Origin: Streptomonospora alba | Lineage (GTDB): Bacteria; Actinomycetota; Actinomycetes; Streptosporangiales; Streptosporangiaceae | Direction: 5' to 3' | NCBI RefSeq assembly: GCF_000826685.1 | Contig: NZ_JROO01000012.1 | Location: forward strand, 1 to 62,812 | DNA length: 62,812 nucleotides | Shown here: positions 25,100 to 34,217 of the stretch, piece after piece | Numbering within the stretch: the stretch's first letter is position 1 | How the letters are laid out: the number at the start of each line of letters is the position of its first letter | The notes under the pieces: model-generated | The model's database searches: none | What the model was told of the DNA's origin: nothing | What the model saw: only the letters and a program-made list of their open reading frames with translations | Position numbers and translations under genes: made by a program

Positions 25100-25798
25100 C
25101 TACCCCTGTGCCGGGGAGGAGCCGCCGACGAGCTGGACGTCGCTCGCCTCGGCGTTGACCTCGACCCCGTTGGGCAGCGCCTCGATGCCCTGGACCTCCA
25201 GGCCGAAGGGCATCTCGGGAACGGGCACCTGCAGGGTCAGCAGGCCCTCGGCCAGATCCGCGCCGCCGAGCTGGCTCTGGCCGACCTCGATGTCGGCGGG
25301 GGTGACCACGATCGAACCCTCGTCGACCGCGACCTTGAGATCGGCCGTGACCGGCGTGCTGTACTGGCCCAGGGCCAGGTCCCCCGACATGCGCGGCTGG
25401 CCGTCCTCGTTCTCGATCACGATGCCCTCGGGCAGGCGCTTCTGCAGCTCGCTGTACGGCAGCAGGACCTTGGCCTCGGCCGTGTCCGCGACCACGCTGG
25501 GCTGGGTCATCAGATCCGACAGGGGCGCCTGGACGTCGCGCGCGGTGACGTCGACGCGGTCGAGCTGGACGTCGTCGACGACGACGGCGCCGGTGACGAT
25601 CCGGATCTGGCCGTACTCACCGCTGATGGCCTGGTTGAGGAAGGGGAAGCCGCCGATGGTGACCTCCGGTTCGGACGTCATCTCGTACTGCTGCTCGACA
25701 CGCGAGGCGATCTCGCTCTCGGCCGCATAGTGCAGTCCGCGGTCCGCCACGGCGACCACGATCAGCACGAAGATCACAAAAACGAGGAACTTACGCAT
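25100..25798 (-). CDS. DUF2993 lipid-binding-type protein
   Basis: A 232-residue protein with an N-terminal signal/anchor (MRKFLVFVIFVLIVVAVAD). The exported region has ESEIASRVEQQYEMTSEPEVTIGGFPFLNQAISGEY, the conserved start of DUF2993, and then alternating strands. The family is thought to adopt a lipid-binding tubular fold and is common in actinomycete envelopes; its ligand is unknown. I chose ATG at 25798 because the residues before it are Arg/Gly-rich and precede the signal peptide. It leads a two-gene unit with the thioredoxin-like protein. Confidence 0.85.
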   Translation of the reverse strand: MRKFLVFVIFVLIVVAVADRGLHYAAESEIASRVEQQYEMTSEPEVTIGGFPFLNQAISGEYGQIRIVTGAVVVDDVQLDRVDVTARDVQAPLSDLMTQPSVVADTAEAKVLLPYSELQKRLPEGIVIENEDGQPRMSGDLALGQYSTPVTADLKVAVDEGSIVVTPADIEVGQSQLGGADLAEGLLTLQVPVPEMPFGLEVQGIEALPNGVEVNAEASDVQLVGGSSPAQG

Positions 25799-26048
25799 CG
25801 GGCTACCAGCACGCTCCTGTTGGGTCCGGCGCCCCGCCCGGCTCCGACTTCCGGCCGGCGGGCACGCCACGGCGGCGGCGTCGGAGGGCGCCCAAAGCTC
25901 AGTACTTGCACGAAGGGTACTTCACACGTTCCGTCACTTCGGGGTCCAGGGGGATCTCCCAGCGAACTCTGACAAAGCACCCAGGGGCGCGGACCGGACC
26001 CTCGCGGGGGGGAGCGATCGGCGGAACCGGCGCGCACCGACGACGAGG

Positions 26049-27305
26049 TTAGCGCGACATGAGCATGCTGGCTAGGTTGTCGGTGGCCGACGCCCCCGAG
26101 AGGGAAAGCTCGATCACGTTGGTGGCGACGACCGCCGCGGAGCTGCGCCTGCCGAACTCCAGCACATGCGGCTGCTGCTCGTGCTCCTCCATCGCCAGCT
26201 CGTCGCGGTAGATGGCGTAGACGATGCGCTGCAGGGGTGCGCTGGACACAGTGTGGCAGGCGAAGAGCAGTGTGTCGGGCTCGTTGCGGGCCACCTCGTC
26301 GACGACGTCGTCGGCGGCGTCGTCGAAGGCGTCGGCGCGCCCTTCGGCGAGCGTGTAGATGGTGATGACGCCCAGCAAGGGCTGCTGGCGCGCCGCCGAC
26401 GGCCCCGTCGCCGCAGCGCCGCCACCGGGGCCGGCCTCGTCGTAGCCGTAGTCGTCGTAATCGCCGTAATCGTCGTAGTCGCCGCGGTCGAGGTCGCGGT
26501 CGCGCCGTCGGCGCCTGCCCCACACAGCGTCCTCCTCATCGTCGTCGGCGAAGTCGCCGCTCTCGCCGCTCTCGTCGCCGCGGTCGGTGCGGGCCGCCCG
26601 GGAGCGGCCGCGGGCACGGCGGTTCGGGCGCTCGCGCGGGGGGTCGTCGGCCCGTAGGAAACCCACCCACAGAGCCGCGATCGCGCCCGGCATCAGCAGC
26701 TGGCCGAGAATACCCAGCCCGAAGCGGCTTACGAGGATCTCCAGCAGCACCGCGAGCGCGATCAGCCCCAGGACCGACAACTCGTGCCGGGAGATCCGGG
26801 GGCGAGCACCCGTCCGACGCGCCACGGCGACCGCGCAAGCGATGAGGGCCGCCGCAGCGAAGATGTGCACCATCGCCAGAGCGATCGCGGGGATGGTGTC
26901 GTAGTGCTCGCGCATGACGGGGTAGGTGTTGTCGAAACTGCCGCGCAGCCGGTCCATCGTGAGTACGACGAACGGCACGACGCCCAGGGTGGTCACCACC
27001 AGGCGGACGCCGAAGCGTGCGCGCGGCGACTCGATCGCGTACTCCACGGCGCCCCAGGCGGCCAGCAGCGGCCCCAGAAGCCCGAGCCCGATCTGCAGCG
27101 TGCGGAACGTCGCCCCGGAGAAGCCGAGCAGCGCTCCGGGGAAGGCTGCGCTGAGCGCGATCGCGACCACCATCACCGAAGCGCCCCAGGCAGCACTGTG
27201 GAGGCCCGGGCTCCTGATACCGCGAGCGATCAGCGCCGCGGTGGCGCTCCATGCCACCAAGGCGCAGACGAATGCCAGTCCAACCTCGACCATCCCGCCA
27301 ATCAT
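26049..27305 (-). CDS. Seven-helix membrane protein fused to an ABM-like domain
   Basis: A 418-residue protein in three parts. Residues about 1-215 hold six or seven membrane helices (VGLAFVCALVAWSATAALIA through LGILGQLLMPGAIAALWVGFL). A charged linker of about 80 residues is Arg-rich, then Asp/Glu-rich, then carries DYDDYG repeats. The last 105 residues (LLGVITIYTLAEGRADAF, TLLFACHTVSSAPLQRIVYAIYRDELAMEEHEQQPHVLEF) resemble the antibiotic-biosynthesis-monooxygenase (ABM/YgiN) fold. Soluble ABM domains are usually stand-alone, so the fusion is unusual. An alternative start is ATG at 27293. Function unknown. Confidence 0.65.
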   Translation of the reverse strand: MIGGMVEVGLAFVCALVAWSATAALIARGIRSPGLHSAAWGASVMVVAIALSAAFPGALLGFSGATFRTLQIGLGLLGPLLAAWGAVEYAIESPRARFGVRLVVTTLGVVPFVVLTMDRLRGSFDNTYPVMREHYDTIPAIALAMVHIFAAAALIACAVAVARRTGARPRISRHELSVLGLIALAVLLEILVSRFGLGILGQLLMPGAIAALWVGFLRADDPPRERPNRRARGRSRAARTDRGDESGESGDFADDDEEDAVWGRRRRRDRDLDRGDYDDYGDYDDYGYDEAGPGGGAAATGPSAARQQPLLGVITIYTLAEGRADAFDDAADDVVDEVARNEPDTLLFACHTVSSAPLQRIVYAIYRDELAMEEHEQQPHVLEFGRRSSAAVVATNVIELSLSGASATDNLASMLMSR

Positions 27306-27479
27306 GGTGCACGCACGGGGCCGGTGGTGAATCCGGATGAGCGATTCTCTGCCCGTTTTGCCCTACTCACCAGTATTTGAACGGAATCAGTCGTTTGACT
27401 TGTGAGTTACCTCACCGGACAGAGCGCGGTCCCCGCCACGTCGCCCGGCGGTGCGTGCGGAAGCCGTAGGCTCGAAGAC

Positions 27480-28394
27480 ATGTGGCGCAATCTCCGTCGA
27501 TCCGACCGCGGCCGCGCCGCCCTGGCAGGGGAAGCGTCGGCGGCCAGTGCCGAATCGCGACGCGACGCCGGCGACGGCGCGCCGAGCGTGCCGCTACCGG
27601 CGGGCGCACCCACCGACGCCGAACGCACCGGCGCTCCCATCGCGTTCTTCGACGTCGACAACACCCTCATGCGCGGCGCGTCCATCTACCACTTCGCGCG
27701 CGGCCTGGCCTCGCGCGACCTGTTCACCACCCGCGACCTGCTCCGCTTCGCCTGGGGACAGATGCTCTTCCGCGTCAGCGGAACCGAGCAGCCCCAGCAG
27801 ATCAACGCCGCACGCGAGGCCGCGCTCGCCTTCGTCGCCGGTCACGGCGTCGACGACCTCGTCGACCTGTGCGAGGGGATCTACGACGACACGATGTCCG
27901 ACCGCATCTGGGAAGGCGCCCGGCGGCTCGTCGAACGCCACCTCATGGCGGGTGAACGCGTCTGGCTCGTCACCGCCACGCCCGTGGAACTGGCCGACAT
28001 CATCAAGCGCCGGCTCGGGCTCGACGGCGCCCTGGGCACGGTGGCCGAGACCGTCGACGGCGTCTACACCGGCCGCCTGGTCGGCGACCTGCTGCACGGC
28101 CCGGCCAAGGCCGCGGCCGTGGAGGCGCTGACCCGCCGCGAAGGTGTGGACCTGGCCGACTGCACCGCCTACAGCGACTCCAGCAACGACCTTCCGCTGC
28201 TGCACGCCGTAGGGCGTCCCAACGCCGTCAACCCCGACGACGCGCTGCGCGATCACGCCCTCGCCCGCGGCTGGCCGCTGCACGAGTTCCGCACCCACCG
28301 CACCGCGCTCCGGGTCGGCGTACCCGCGGCCGTGGCAGGGGCTGTCGCGGGCGGTGTGACGGTAGGCGTGCTGCGCCGCCGCACACACCGCTGA
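27480..28394 (+). CDS. HAD-IB family phosphatase (SerB-like)
   Basis: A 304-residue HAD hydrolase. An approximately 50-residue disordered N-terminus precedes the core. AFFDVDNTLMRGASIYHFARG holds the DxDxT nucleophile motif, WLVTATPVELADIIKRRLG is motif II, GPAKAAAVEAL provides the motif III lysine, and AYSDSSNDLPLLHAVG is motif IV. A C-terminal hydrophobic stretch (VPAAVAGAVAGGVTVGVLRRR) may tether it to the membrane. This subclass includes phosphoserine phosphatases and lysophosphatidate-type phosphatases; the substrate is unknown. It converges on the epimerase gene. Confidence 0.88.
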   Translation: MWRNLRRSDRGRAALAGEASAASAESRRDAGDGAPSVPLPAGAPTDAERTGAPIAFFDVDNTLMRGASIYHFARGLASRDLFTTRDLLRFAWGQMLFRVSGTEQPQQINAAREAALAFVAGHGVDDLVDLCEGIYDDTMSDRIWEGARRLVERHLMAGERVWLVTATPVELADIIKRRLGLDGALGTVAETVDGVYTGRLVGDLLHGPAKAAAVEALTRREGVDLADCTAYSDSSNDLPLLHAVGRPNAVNPDDALRDHALARGWPLHEFRTHRTALRVGVPAAVAGAVAGGVTVGVLRRRTHR

Positions 28395-28456
28395 GTCGGT
28401 CGTGAGCCGCGTGGATCGGTGCGACGGGCCGTGCGGGCGGCGGAAACCGGCTGCGC

Positions 28457-29473
28457 TCAGGCGCCCAGCGCCGCCCGGGGCCGGTGCGGACGGCCGCGCG
28501 GCGGTGCCGCGCGGTGCTCGCGGTGCCCGTCGAAGCGCTCGTTCAGGTAGGCCTCGAACGCCTCCTGCGAACTGTAGGCGGGCGACCAGCCCAGTTCGCG
28601 CTCCAGCTTGCTGAAGTCCACGACACGGTCCGAGCAGAGCAGCCGCAACTGGTCGGGCGAGTAGTCGAGCTTGCCGCGCCGGGCGATCCCGCCGAGCATG
28701 CGCAGCCCTCGCTCGGGCATCGCGAAACGTCGGCGGCCCACGCGCCGCAGGCACTGCGACAGCGGCAGAGAGCCCGATCCGGCCACGTTGAACACGCCGT
28801 CGCTGCCGCTCAGGGCCATCCGGCGCACCGCCTCCACGCCGTCGTCCTCGTGGATGAACTGCATGTTCGGGTCGTAGCCGCGCACCGTCGGCACCAGACG
28901 CAGCCCGAAGTAGCGGGTCAGCGGGGTATCGATCGACGGACCGATGAAGCTGGCGAAGCGCAGAACGGCCACCGAGACCTCGGGGCGGCGACGCGCCAGG
29001 GCCCCGGTGTGCTCCTCGACCTCGGCGGCGTTGTGCGCATAGGCCGAGCGCGGCAGGCTGCGCGCCTCGCGCTCTTCGGTGCACAGCGCCTGCTCGCGGC
29101 CCGACTCGCCGTAGACAGCGGCGCTGGAGCGCACCACCAGGCGCGATACGGCGGCGGAGCGCTGGCATCCGTCCAGCAGCTGCATGGTGCCCAGGATGTT
29201 GCCGTTGTCCGCCGCGGCCCGCCCGCCGGAGGAGCCTCCGGACGGGGTCAGGCCCAGGTGCAGCACGGTGTCGGCACCGGAATCGGCGACGGTCTGCGCC
29301 AGACTGCCGCCGTGCAGGTCCGCGGACACGTACTCGGCCCCGCCGAGCGGGTGGCGCGGGGGTGCGGCGTCGACGCCGACCACCCGGTCGACGCCGGGCT
29401 CGGCCGCCACGGCCTCGGCTACGCGGCCCCCCAGATCGCGGGAGACTCCGGTTACGAGTACAACGCGGCCCAT
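28457..29473 (-). CDS. NAD-dependent epimerase/dehydratase family protein
   Basis: A 338-residue extended-SDR protein. VLVTGVSRDLGGRVAEAVAA is a slightly altered glycine-rich NAD loop, and VVGVDAAPPRHPLGGAEYVSADLHG carries the acidic residue that selects NAD. LHLGL and VRSSAAVYG (catalytic Ser), then RSAYAHNAAEVEEH (a Y-x3-like block, with the Lys not obvious), suggest the usual YxxxK is degenerate. The substrate is unknown. I chose ATG at 29473 with GGAGG seven bases upstream. It lies downstream of the bS22 gene, a neighbourhood conserved in actinomycetes. Confidence 0.8.
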   Translation of the reverse strand: MGRVVLVTGVSRDLGGRVAEAVAAEPGVDRVVGVDAAPPRHPLGGAEYVSADLHGGSLAQTVADSGADTVLHLGLTPSGGSSGGRAAADNGNILGTMQLLDGCQRSAAVSRLVVRSSAAVYGESGREQALCTEEREARSLPRSAYAHNAAEVEEHTGALARRRPEVSVAVLRFASFIGPSIDTPLTRYFGLRLVPTVRGYDPNMQFIHEDDGVEAVRRMALSGSDGVFNVAGSGSLPLSQCLRRVGRRRFAMPERGLRMLGGIARRGKLDYSPDQLRLLCSDRVVDFSKLERELGWSPAYSSQEAFEAYLNERFDGHREHRAAPPRGRPHRPRAALGA

Positions 29474-29608
29474 CAACACGCCTCCACGAATCGGGGGGTG
29501 AAACCTGCTAGAGGGAGGCCTCCGCGGCTACCGCGCCGCAGCGGGGCCGTGGCGGCCGCCGCGGCGTCCGGTGCCCGCGGAGAGGCCGACCTCTGCCGGG
29601 GGTGCCGG

Positions 29609-29707
29609 CTACTTCTTGTTGCGGCGCGCGACCCGGGTCCTCTTCAGCAGCTTGCGGTGCTTCTTCTTCGCCATGCGCTTACGGCGCTTCTTGATGACGG
29701 AACCCAT
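29609..29707 (-). CDS. Small ribosomal subunit protein bS22 (AURKAIP1/COX24-like)
   Basis: A 32-residue, extremely basic protein ([20 protein letters not shown] followed by [12 protein letters not shown]). It matches the AURKAIP1/COX24-domain protein now called bS22, found in actinobacterial ribosomes. The ribosome binding site GAGGTGATCC just before the ATG is close to perfect, fitting a highly expressed ribosomal component. The 297-bp gap upstream of it, to the phosphatase gene, holds its promoter region but no further gene. Confidence 0.93.
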   Translation of the reverse strand: MGSVIKKRRKRMAKKKHRKLLKRTRVARRNKK

Positions 29708-30004
29708 AGGGATCACCTCTCGCCAGCGGACCTGATGACACGACGGCCCGCCTCGCCCGCTGCCCGAACTGGCAGCGCGCGTGCGGTACCGGCGGAAGAA
29801 TGCGGCGGGATCCGTCACTCGGACGGGCGCGCGAGATCGCGCGCCGATGAAATACGCCGCACCCGAACACCCAGCCTACCGCGTGACTCACCGCGTTCGG
29901 CGCAGCGGCCGCCTTCGTCCGTCGTCCGCCCCCGCCAACACGGGAACCGGCGGAGGGAATTCCCCGCCCTCGGTCAGGCCGTGCAGCCCGCAGGCGATGC
30001 GGTC

Positions 30005-30643
30005 TCAGGCACCGGGAACCAGCGGGCCCTGCTTGCGGTAGAGAACGGCCGCCGGCTCCGCATAGCCCACGCTGACCAGCTTCTGGTCCTCGAAGGTCAG
30101 CGACGTCACGCTGGCGAGGTTGCACTGCCGCCGGTCGGGGCGGTGCCACAGCCGCTTCTTCTCGGCCACGCGGCGCGCCATCCAGATCGGCAACTGGTGG
30201 CTGACGCACACCGCCTCGCGCCCCCACGCCTCCTTGCGCACCACCTTGATGATGTCGACCATGCGGGCGACGACCTGCGAGTAGGGCTCGCCCCACGAGG
30301 GGCGGAAGGGGTTGTAGACCCGACGCAGCACACGCGGGTCGCGCACGGAGCGCCGGGACAGGGTCATGCCCTGGAAGGTGTTGCCCGCCTCGATGAGCCG
30401 GTCGTCCAGCCGTATGGCCACACCGAACTCGTCGGCGACCGCCTGGGCGGTCTCCTCGGCACGGTCCAGCGGCGACGAGTACAACGCGGCGATGTCGCGT
30501 CCGGAGAACCACTCGGCGGCGAGGCCGGCCATCTCCGATCCGTTGTCGCTCAGGTGGAACTCCGGCAGCCGGCCGTAGAGGATCCCGTCCGGGTTGTGGA
30601 CTTCGCCGTGCCTGAGGAGATGGACAACGGTGGTCGTACTCAT
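30005..30643 (-). CDS. Histidine phosphatase (phosphoglycerate-mutase-like) family protein
   Basis: A 212-residue enzyme of the histidine phosphatase superfamily. VVHLLRHGEVHNPDGILYGR contains the RHG catalytic motif, LYSSPLDRAEETAQAVA contains the conserved Arg, and AVCVSHQLPIWMARRVA contains the second histidine. It is a phosphatase or mutase of unknown substrate. ATG at 30643 was chosen because it directly precedes the first strand. It is downstream of hemL on the same strand, as in mycobacteria (Rv0524/Rv0525, from memory), with a 260-bp gap holding a strong hairpin. Confidence 0.87.
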   Translation of the reverse strand: MSTTTVVHLLRHGEVHNPDGILYGRLPEFHLSDNGSEMAGLAAEWFSGRDIAALYSSPLDRAEETAQAVADEFGVAIRLDDRLIEAGNTFQGMTLSRRSVRDPRVLRRVYNPFRPSWGEPYSQVVARMVDIIKVVRKEAWGREAVCVSHQLPIWMARRVAEKKRLWHRPDRRQCNLASVTSLTFEDQKLVSVGYAEPAAVLYRKQGPLVPGA

Positions 30644-30840
30644 GTGCGGGCGACCGGTTCCCTTCCGTCGGTTGCGGGGCGGAGTCGCAGCGGTCGGCAC
30701 TCGGCCCGGTCGGGCGGGAGCGCGGTGGAGCCCGCCGACCGGGAACGCACGCCGACGCCGCCGTGCGGGTGTGAGCTGCTGCGCGTTTCGATACCCAATC
30801 TATCGACAGTCGCCTGCCGGATCGCACCGCTCCGCGGTTG

Positions 30841-30887
30841 CAGGGCCGGGCCGGGAGGCGGGCGGCCGCCGTCCCGGCCCGGCCCTG
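30841..30887 (-). terminator. Strong hairpin after hemL
   Basis: A perfect 16-bp stem (30841-30856 with 30872-30887) with a 15-nt loop lies 17 bases after the hemL stop on the minus strand. It lacks a U-tract but is very stable. It probably limits read-through to the phosphatase gene. Confidence 0.55.
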
Positions 30888-30903
30888 TGCCGCACCGGGC
30901 CGC

Positions 30904-32193
30904 TCAGACCTCGGCGGCGGCGCGGGCGGCGCGGGGCAGCGCGCTGACGATGCGGTCGATCGCGGCGTCGTCGTGGGCGGCCGAGAGGAACCACGCCTCG
31001 AAGGCGGCCGGCGGCAGGAAGACGCCCTGGTCGAGCATCGCGTGGAAGAAGGCGGCGAACCGGTCGAGGTGCTGAGCGCGTGCGCCCTCGAAGTCGGTGA
31101 CCTCCGCGCCGGTGAAGAACACGGTGAACAGGCTGCCGCCCCGTTGGACGCGGTGCTCGACTCCGGCGGCGGTCAGCTCGCGTTCCGCGGCCGAGGCGAC
31201 GTGGTCGGCGGCCGCGTCGATGCGCGCATAGACGTCGTCGGTGGCGTTGCGCAGCGTCGCCAACCCGGCCGCAGTGGCCAGGGGGTTCCCCGACAGGGTG
31301 CCGGCCTGGTACACGGGCCCGGCCGGCGCGAGCAGCTCCATCAGCTCCGCGCGGCCGCCGAAGGCCGCCGCGGGCAGTCCGCCGCCCATGACCTTACCGT
31401 AGGTCACCAGGTCGGGCGCCACGCCCTCCAGGCCGTACCAGCCCGAGCGGCTGACGCGGAAGCCGGTCAGCACCTCGTCCAGCACCAGCAGGGAGCCGTT
31501 GGCCGCGGCGATCTCCTTCAGCCGCGCGTTGAAGCCTTCCTCGGGCGGCACCACGCCCATGTTGGCCGGGCACGCCTCGGCGATCACGCAGGCGATGTCC
31601 TCGCCCTGCTCGGCGAACACGCGCTGGACGGCCTCGACGTCGTTGTAGGGGAGCACGATGGTGTCGGCCGCGCCGGCCCCGGTCACCCCCGGGGAGTCCG
31701 GCAGCGCGAAGGTGGCCACGCCCGATCCCGCCGACGCCAGCAGGGCGTCGACGTGGCCGTGGTAGTTGCCGGCGAACTTGACCACCTTGCCGCGGCCGGT
31801 CGCGGCGCGGGCCAGGCGGATCGCCGACATGGTCGCCTCGGTGCCGGAGTTGACGAGGCGGACCTGCTCGACCGGGGTGCGGGCGACGATCTCCTCGGCC
31901 AGCTCGACCTCGCCGGCGGTGGCGGTGCCGTACGAGGTGCCCTTGGCGGCGGCCTCGGTCAGCGCCTCGACCACCGCGGGGTGGGCGTGGCCGAGGATCA
32001 TCGGCCCCCACGAGCAGATCAGGTCGACGTAGGTGTTGCCGTCGACGTCGGTGAGGTAGGGGCCCTTGCCCGAGGCCATGAACGGCGGGGTGCCCCCGAC
32101 CGCTCCGAACGCCCGGACAGGGGAGTTCACCGCACCGGGGACGACGGCGCTTGCTCGCTGGAACAGCTCGGCGGAAGTCTCTCGATTACCCAC
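30904..32193 (-). CDS. hemL: Glutamate-1-semialdehyde 2,1-aminomutase
   Basis: Converts glutamate-1-semialdehyde to 5-aminolevulinate, the second step of the C5 tetrapyrrole route. Its 429 residues are the normal length. [19 protein letters not shown] is the conserved N-terminus, [19 protein letters not shown] and [10 protein letters not shown] bind [15 protein letters not shown] and [12 protein letters not shown] hold the Asp, and [19 protein letters not shown] holds the PLP lysine. I chose GTG at 32193; upstream in-frame sequence is Arg/Ala-rich and not HemL-like. It lies 10 kb from the other hem genes, which supply substrate (HemA) and use product (HemB). Confidence 0.96.
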   Translation of the reverse strand: MGNRETSAELFQRASAVVPGAVNSPVRAFGAVGGTPPFMASGKGPYLTDVDGNTYVDLICSWGPMILGHAHPAVVEALTEAAAKGTSYGTATAGEVELAEEIVARTPVEQVRLVNSGTEATMSAIRLARAATGRGKVVKFAGNYHGHVDALLASAGSGVATFALPDSPGVTGAGAADTIVLPYNDVEAVQRVFAEQGEDIACVIAEACPANMGVVPPEEGFNARLKEIAAANGSLLVLDEVLTGFRVSRSGWYGLEGVAPDLVTYGKVMGGGLPAAAFGGRAELMELLAPAGPVYQAGTLSGNPLATAAGLATLRNATDDVYARIDAAADHVASAAERELTAAGVEHRVQRGGSLFTVFFTGAEVTDFEGARAQHLDRFAAFFHAMLDQGVFLPPAAFEAWFLSAAHDDAAIDRIVSALPRAARAAAEV

Positions 32194-32280
32194 GTCCCCA
32201 AGTGTGGCAGGAGGCGCCCGCCGTTGCGCCCTCGCCCGGACGGCGCCCGGCACGGCGCTCCGCGTCCCGCCCGGCGCCGT

Positions 32281-32321
32281 GTGCGCGGGCCGCGGAGCGC
32301 CGGGCTCCGCGGCCCGCGCAC
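32281..32321 (-). terminator. Hairpin at the end of the sugar ABC operon
   Basis: A perfect 18-bp stem (32281-32298 with 32304-32321) with a 5-nt loop begins at the stop codon of the last permease gene. It has no U-tract. It shares a 16-base block with another hairpin at 49051. Confidence 0.6.
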
Positions 32322-33283
32322 TACTTCAGGCCGGTCGTGGCGATACCCCGCACCAGGTACCGCTGGCCGAACAGGAAGATCAGGAAGATCGGTATCAGCG
32401 AGACCACCGACATCGCCATCAGCGAGCCCCATGAGCTGTCGGAGGTGGAGTCGACGAAGGTCCGCAGGGCGACGGGAACCGTGTACATGTTCGGGTCGGT
32501 GAGGAAGATGAGCTGGCTGAAGAAGTCGTTCCAGGTCCAGATGAACGTGAAGATCGCCGTGGTGGCCAGCGCCGGCATGGACAGCGGCAGCATGACCTGC
32601 AGGAAGATCCGCGCGTGCCCGGCGCCGTCGATGTGGGCCGCCTCGGTGAGATCGCGCGGGACGCCCCGGAAGAACTGCACCATCAGGAAGATGAAGAACG
32701 CGTCGGTGGCCAGCAGCTTGGGCACCACCAGCGGCAGATAGGTGTTGATCCAGTCCAGCTGCGAGAACAGGACGTACTGCGGCACGATCACCACGTGGAT
32801 CGGCAGCATGATCGACATCAGCATGACGGCGAACCACAGCTTGCGGCCGCGGAAGTTCAGCCGGGCGAACGCGTAGGCGGCCATCGAGCACGACACGAGG
32901 TTGCCCAGCACGGCGCCGGCCACGACCACCAGCGAGTTCATCAGGTAGTGGGTAAACGGGTGCGCCAGCGCGTTCCACCCGGCCGTGTAGTTGCCGAGGT
33001 CGAGCTGACTGGGGATCAGCGAGGGATCGCGGAAGATGAGGGCGGTGGGCTTGAAGGAGCTCGCGACCATCCACAGCAGCGGGTAGATCATGACGAGCCC
33101 GGCGGTGATCAGCAAGGCGTGCTTGCCGAGGCGCCGAAGCAGATGGGGCCAGTCGGCGCGGAGCCGGGCGGCGGCCGGCGCGCCTGCCGCGGTCCCGGCC
33201 GGGCCGCGGTGTGCGGCCGGATCGTGTTCCCGCCCGCGGCGCGTGGCCCGGTCGTCCGCTCCCGGCAGGTCGTGTTCAGTCAT
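32321..33283 (-). CDS. Sugar ABC transporter permease (MalG type)
   Basis: A 320-residue inner-membrane permease with six predicted helices ([21 protein letters not shown] is the first). [27 protein letters not shown] is the EAA loop that contacts the ATPase. It belongs to the carbohydrate uptake-1 (CUT1) class, which imports oligosaccharides. Its start overlaps the preceding permease stop by eight bases, typical of translational coupling. No ATP-binding subunit is encoded here; actinomycetes often share one such as MsiK across many CUT1 systems. Confidence 0.93.
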   Translation of the reverse strand: MTEHDLPGADDRATRRGREHDPAAHRGPAGTAAGAPAAARLRADWPHLLRRLGKHALLITAGLVMIYPLLWMVASSFKPTALIFRDPSLIPSQLDLGNYTAGWNALAHPFTHYLMNSLVVVAGAVLGNLVSCSMAAYAFARLNFRGRKLWFAVMLMSIMLPIHVVIVPQYVLFSQLDWINTYLPLVVPKLLATDAFFIFLMVQFFRGVPRDLTEAAHIDGAGHARIFLQVMLPLSMPALATTAIFTFIWTWNDFFSQLIFLTDPNMYTVPVALRTFVDSTSDSSWGSLMAMSVVSLIPIFLIFLFGQRYLVRGIATTGLK

Positions 33284-34217
33284 CGTAGAAGACCCAGTAC
33301 TTCGAGGCGAAGAAGTTGACCGCGGTGAGCGCCGCGATGATCACCAGTAGCAGCCAGGCCATCGCCGAGGCGTAGCCCATGTGCAGGTTCGCGAAGCCTT
33401 CCTCGTAGAGGTAGAGCGTGTAGAACAGCGTCGAGTCGATCGGCCCGCCGGTGCCTCCGCTCACGACGAAGGCCTGCGTGAACGCCTGGAAGGCGAAGAT
33501 GGTCTGCAGGACCAGGTTGAAGAAGATGATGGGGGTCAGCAGCGGGATCGTGACGCTGCGGAACTGCCGCGCCTTCCCGGCGCCGTCGATGGCGGAGGCC
33601 TCGTAGAGGTGCCGCGGGATCTGCCGCAGCCCCGCCAGGAAGATCACCATCGGCGAGCCGAAGGTCCACACGTTGAACACGATGAGCGTGCCCAGCGCGT
33701 AGTCGGGGTGGGCGATCCACCCCGGCCCCTCGACGCCGAACAGCGCCAGGATCTGGTTGATCAGTCCCGCGTTGCCGAAGATCCGCCGCCACAGGATCGC
33801 GACCGCCACGCTGGCGCCCATGAGTGAGGGCAGGTAGAACACCGAGCGGTAGATCGGCAGCCCTCGCAGGCCGCGGTCGAGGAACAGTGCCAGGCCCAGC
33901 GCCGCGGCCAGCTGCAGCGGTACCGAGACGAACACATAGGTGAAGGTCACCCGCAGCGACGTGAACAGGCGCGGGTCGCCGGCCATCGCGATGTAGTTGT
34001 CCAGCCCGGTCCACTCGGGTGCGTCCAGCAGGCTGTAGTCGGTGAACGAGAGGTAGAGCGAGGCCGTGATCGGCCCGACGGTGATCAGCGCCAGGCCCGC
34101 GAACCACGGTGCGAGGAACACCAGCGCGGCCTTGTTGTCCCCCTGCTCGGCCGGGCTGGGCTTGGGACGTTCCGCCTTCGTCCGCCGCAGGGCGGCGAGC
34201 TCACCGATCGCGGACAT
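33276..34217 (-). CDS. Sugar ABC transporter permease (MalF type)
   Basis: A 313-residue permease and partner of the MalG-type subunit. Predicted helices start at ALVFLAPWFAGLALITVGPI. YEASAIDGAGKARQFRSVTIPLLTPI is its EAA loop. The C-terminal helix region ([32 protein letters not shown]) ends with a coupled overlap into the next permease gene. Its own start overlaps the oxidoreductase gene by 17 bases, so the operon is tightly packed. Confidence 0.93.
   Translation of the reverse strand: MSAIGELAALRRTKAERPKPSPAEQGDNKAALVFLAPWFAGLALITVGPITASLYLSFTDYSLLDAPEWTGLDNYIAMAGDPRLFTSLRVTFTYVFVSVPLQLAAALGLALFLDRGLRGLPIYRSVFYLPSLMGASVAVAILWRRIFGNAGLINQILALFGVEGPGWIAHPDYALGTLIVFNVWTFGSPMVIFLAGLRQIPRHLYEASAIDGAGKARQFRSVTIPLLTPIIFFNLVLQTIFAFQAFTQAFVVSGGTGGPIDSTLFYTLYLYEEGFANLHMGYASAMAWLLLVIIAALTAVNFFASKYWVFYDD

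Noticed and set aside
30838-32502. A 554-codon open frame on the plus strand opposite hemL
   Set aside because: hemL is unmistakable on the other strand and this frame has only biased composition.
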